64,000 nt of DNA from Marinoscillum sp. 108 (lineage in GTDB: Bacteria; Bacteroidota; Bacteroidia; Cytophagales; Cyclobacteriaceae). Below the pieces are notes generated by a model. It searched no databases and had not been told where the DNA came from. It saw nothing but the letters and a program-made list of their open reading frames with translations. The stretch covers positions 806,001 to 870,000 of the forward strand of contig NZ_LR734808.1 in NCBI RefSeq assembly GCF_902506655.1, given 5' to 3'. How positions within the stretch are numbered: the stretch's first letter is position 1; every line of letters starts with the position of its first letter. Position numbers and translations under genes: made by a program. Of the stretch, positions 63,627 to 64,000 are shown in pieces.

Positions 63627-64000
63627 CTAATCAGCAAGAGTCAACTTTTCGCTCAGTCTTGAAGTCCTTGTGCCTACTTCAAACTGATAGTTGGTGGCCT
63701 TATCGAGGTTGGTAATGGTGATTTGATGGTTGGTTTTCTCTGTCAAATCCTCCTTGCGGTATTGTAACGAGCCATTCAACTTCCCATATCGGACGACACT
63801 CGAGGTTGGTTGATTTGTTTGCCATGAAATAGTTACCGAAGAGCTATCTAGAACAGTCAAGGATGGATCTGCTGACAAACTATCTGACATCATGTTTCGA
63901 TCGAAATAGAAAGGGTGGTTCCTGTCCCACGATACCACTACCTGAAGGACACTTTGCGTTAACTTATCCTCATCAATAACCACTCTCAGAAAATTATCAA
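63627..64000 (-). CDS. C-terminal fragment with fibronectin type III-like domain (runs off right edge)
   Basis: The reading frame stays open from the stop at 63627 to the right edge, so the apparent GTG start at 63983 is probably internal and the N-terminus lies outside the window. The visible 124 or so residues end in a fibronectin III-like or purple-phosphatase-N-like fold: 'LTVLDSSSVTISWQTNQPTSSVVRYGKL' and 'HQITITNLDKATNYQFEVGTRTS'. The preceding part 'VVVSWDRNHPFYFDRNMMSDS' is not assigned. The protein end is at residue D of 'SEKLTLAD'. It converges with the LamG gene with 12 bases between stops. Confidence 0.6.
   Translation of the reverse strand, partial: DNFLRVVIDEDKLTQSVLQVVVSWDRNHPFYFDRNMMSDSLSADPSLTVLDSSSVTISWQTNQPTSSVVRYGKLNGSLQYRKEDLTEKTNHQITITNLDKATNYQFEVGTRTSRLSEKLTLAD

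Overview
The window comes from a member of the Bacteroidota, most likely a marine or polymer-degrading Cytophagales-type bacterium. The evidence is SusC/SusD and FecR/ECF-sigma genes, five proteins ending in type IX secretion (T9SS) sorting domains, a hybrid two-component sensor with an AraC output, 'triple-Y' propeller sensors, SprB-like lipoproteins, DUF5777/YceI genes and promoter-like sequences of the TTTG / TAnnTTTG type. The assignment rests on gene families only; there is no rRNA or tRNA in the window.

Left part (1-13.7 kb): a secreted-protein fragment runs off the left edge behind a hybrid two-component system (555-4820). A SPOR-domain membrane protein and a DoxX-like protein follow. 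Next is a small extracellular cassette: a propeller/LuxR regulator (10145-13150), a GH5-like glycosidase (8259-9974) and an endonuclease/exonuclease/phosphatase-fold enzyme (6657-8135). The two enzymes carry the same fascin-like repeat module and T9SS tails. Two intergenic regions here share short palindromic repeats.

Middle part (13.7-33.5 kb): mostly housekeeping and accessory genes. They are a KefF/KefC-like potassium efflux pair, an RMD1/YagE family protein, a lipoprotein-YceI-DUF5777 operon, a three-part alpha/beta-hydrolase / cyclase-like / AraC protein, a MacB/FtsX-type permease, tyrS, outer-membrane and Ig-like lipoprotein genes, a large sortilin-type repeat protein, and a VapBC toxin-antitoxin pair with a clear operator over its promoter.

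Right part (33.6-62.5 kb): one large polysaccharide utilization locus, entirely on the minus strand. In transcription order it contains a 1297-residue beta-helix protein with Ig and LamG-like modules, an SGNH carbohydrate esterase, a second and third beta-helix protein, a GH2-type glycosidase, an ECF sigma factor, a LacI regulator, a FecR anti-sigma factor, SusC, SusD, a double-DNRLRE (CBM96-like) surface binder, a sulfatase, a DUF4861 protein, a GH105-like unsaturated uronyl hydrolase, an aldo/keto reductase, a BASS-family transporter and an HbpS/GlcG-like protein. My model is as follows. The three paralogous beta-helix proteins cut a sulfated, probably O-acetylated, uronate-containing glycan outside the cell, helped by the esterase. 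SusCD imports the fragments. The sulfatase, GH2 and GH105 enzymes finish them in the periplasm. The carrier and reductase handle the released acid. The substrate cannot be named from sequence.

The most interesting signal is a bipartite DNA motif, TTTTGAGTA-N16-TCCTCTTA (read with the genes). It occurs with exactly conserved spacing upstream of four PUL transcription units (FecR-SusC, DUF4861-GH105, and two beta-helix genes); I noticed it nowhere else in the window. It is a candidate promoter for the locus's own ECF sigma factor, or another regulon signature. A divergent LamG-fold gene and a fibronectin-type fragment close the right edge.
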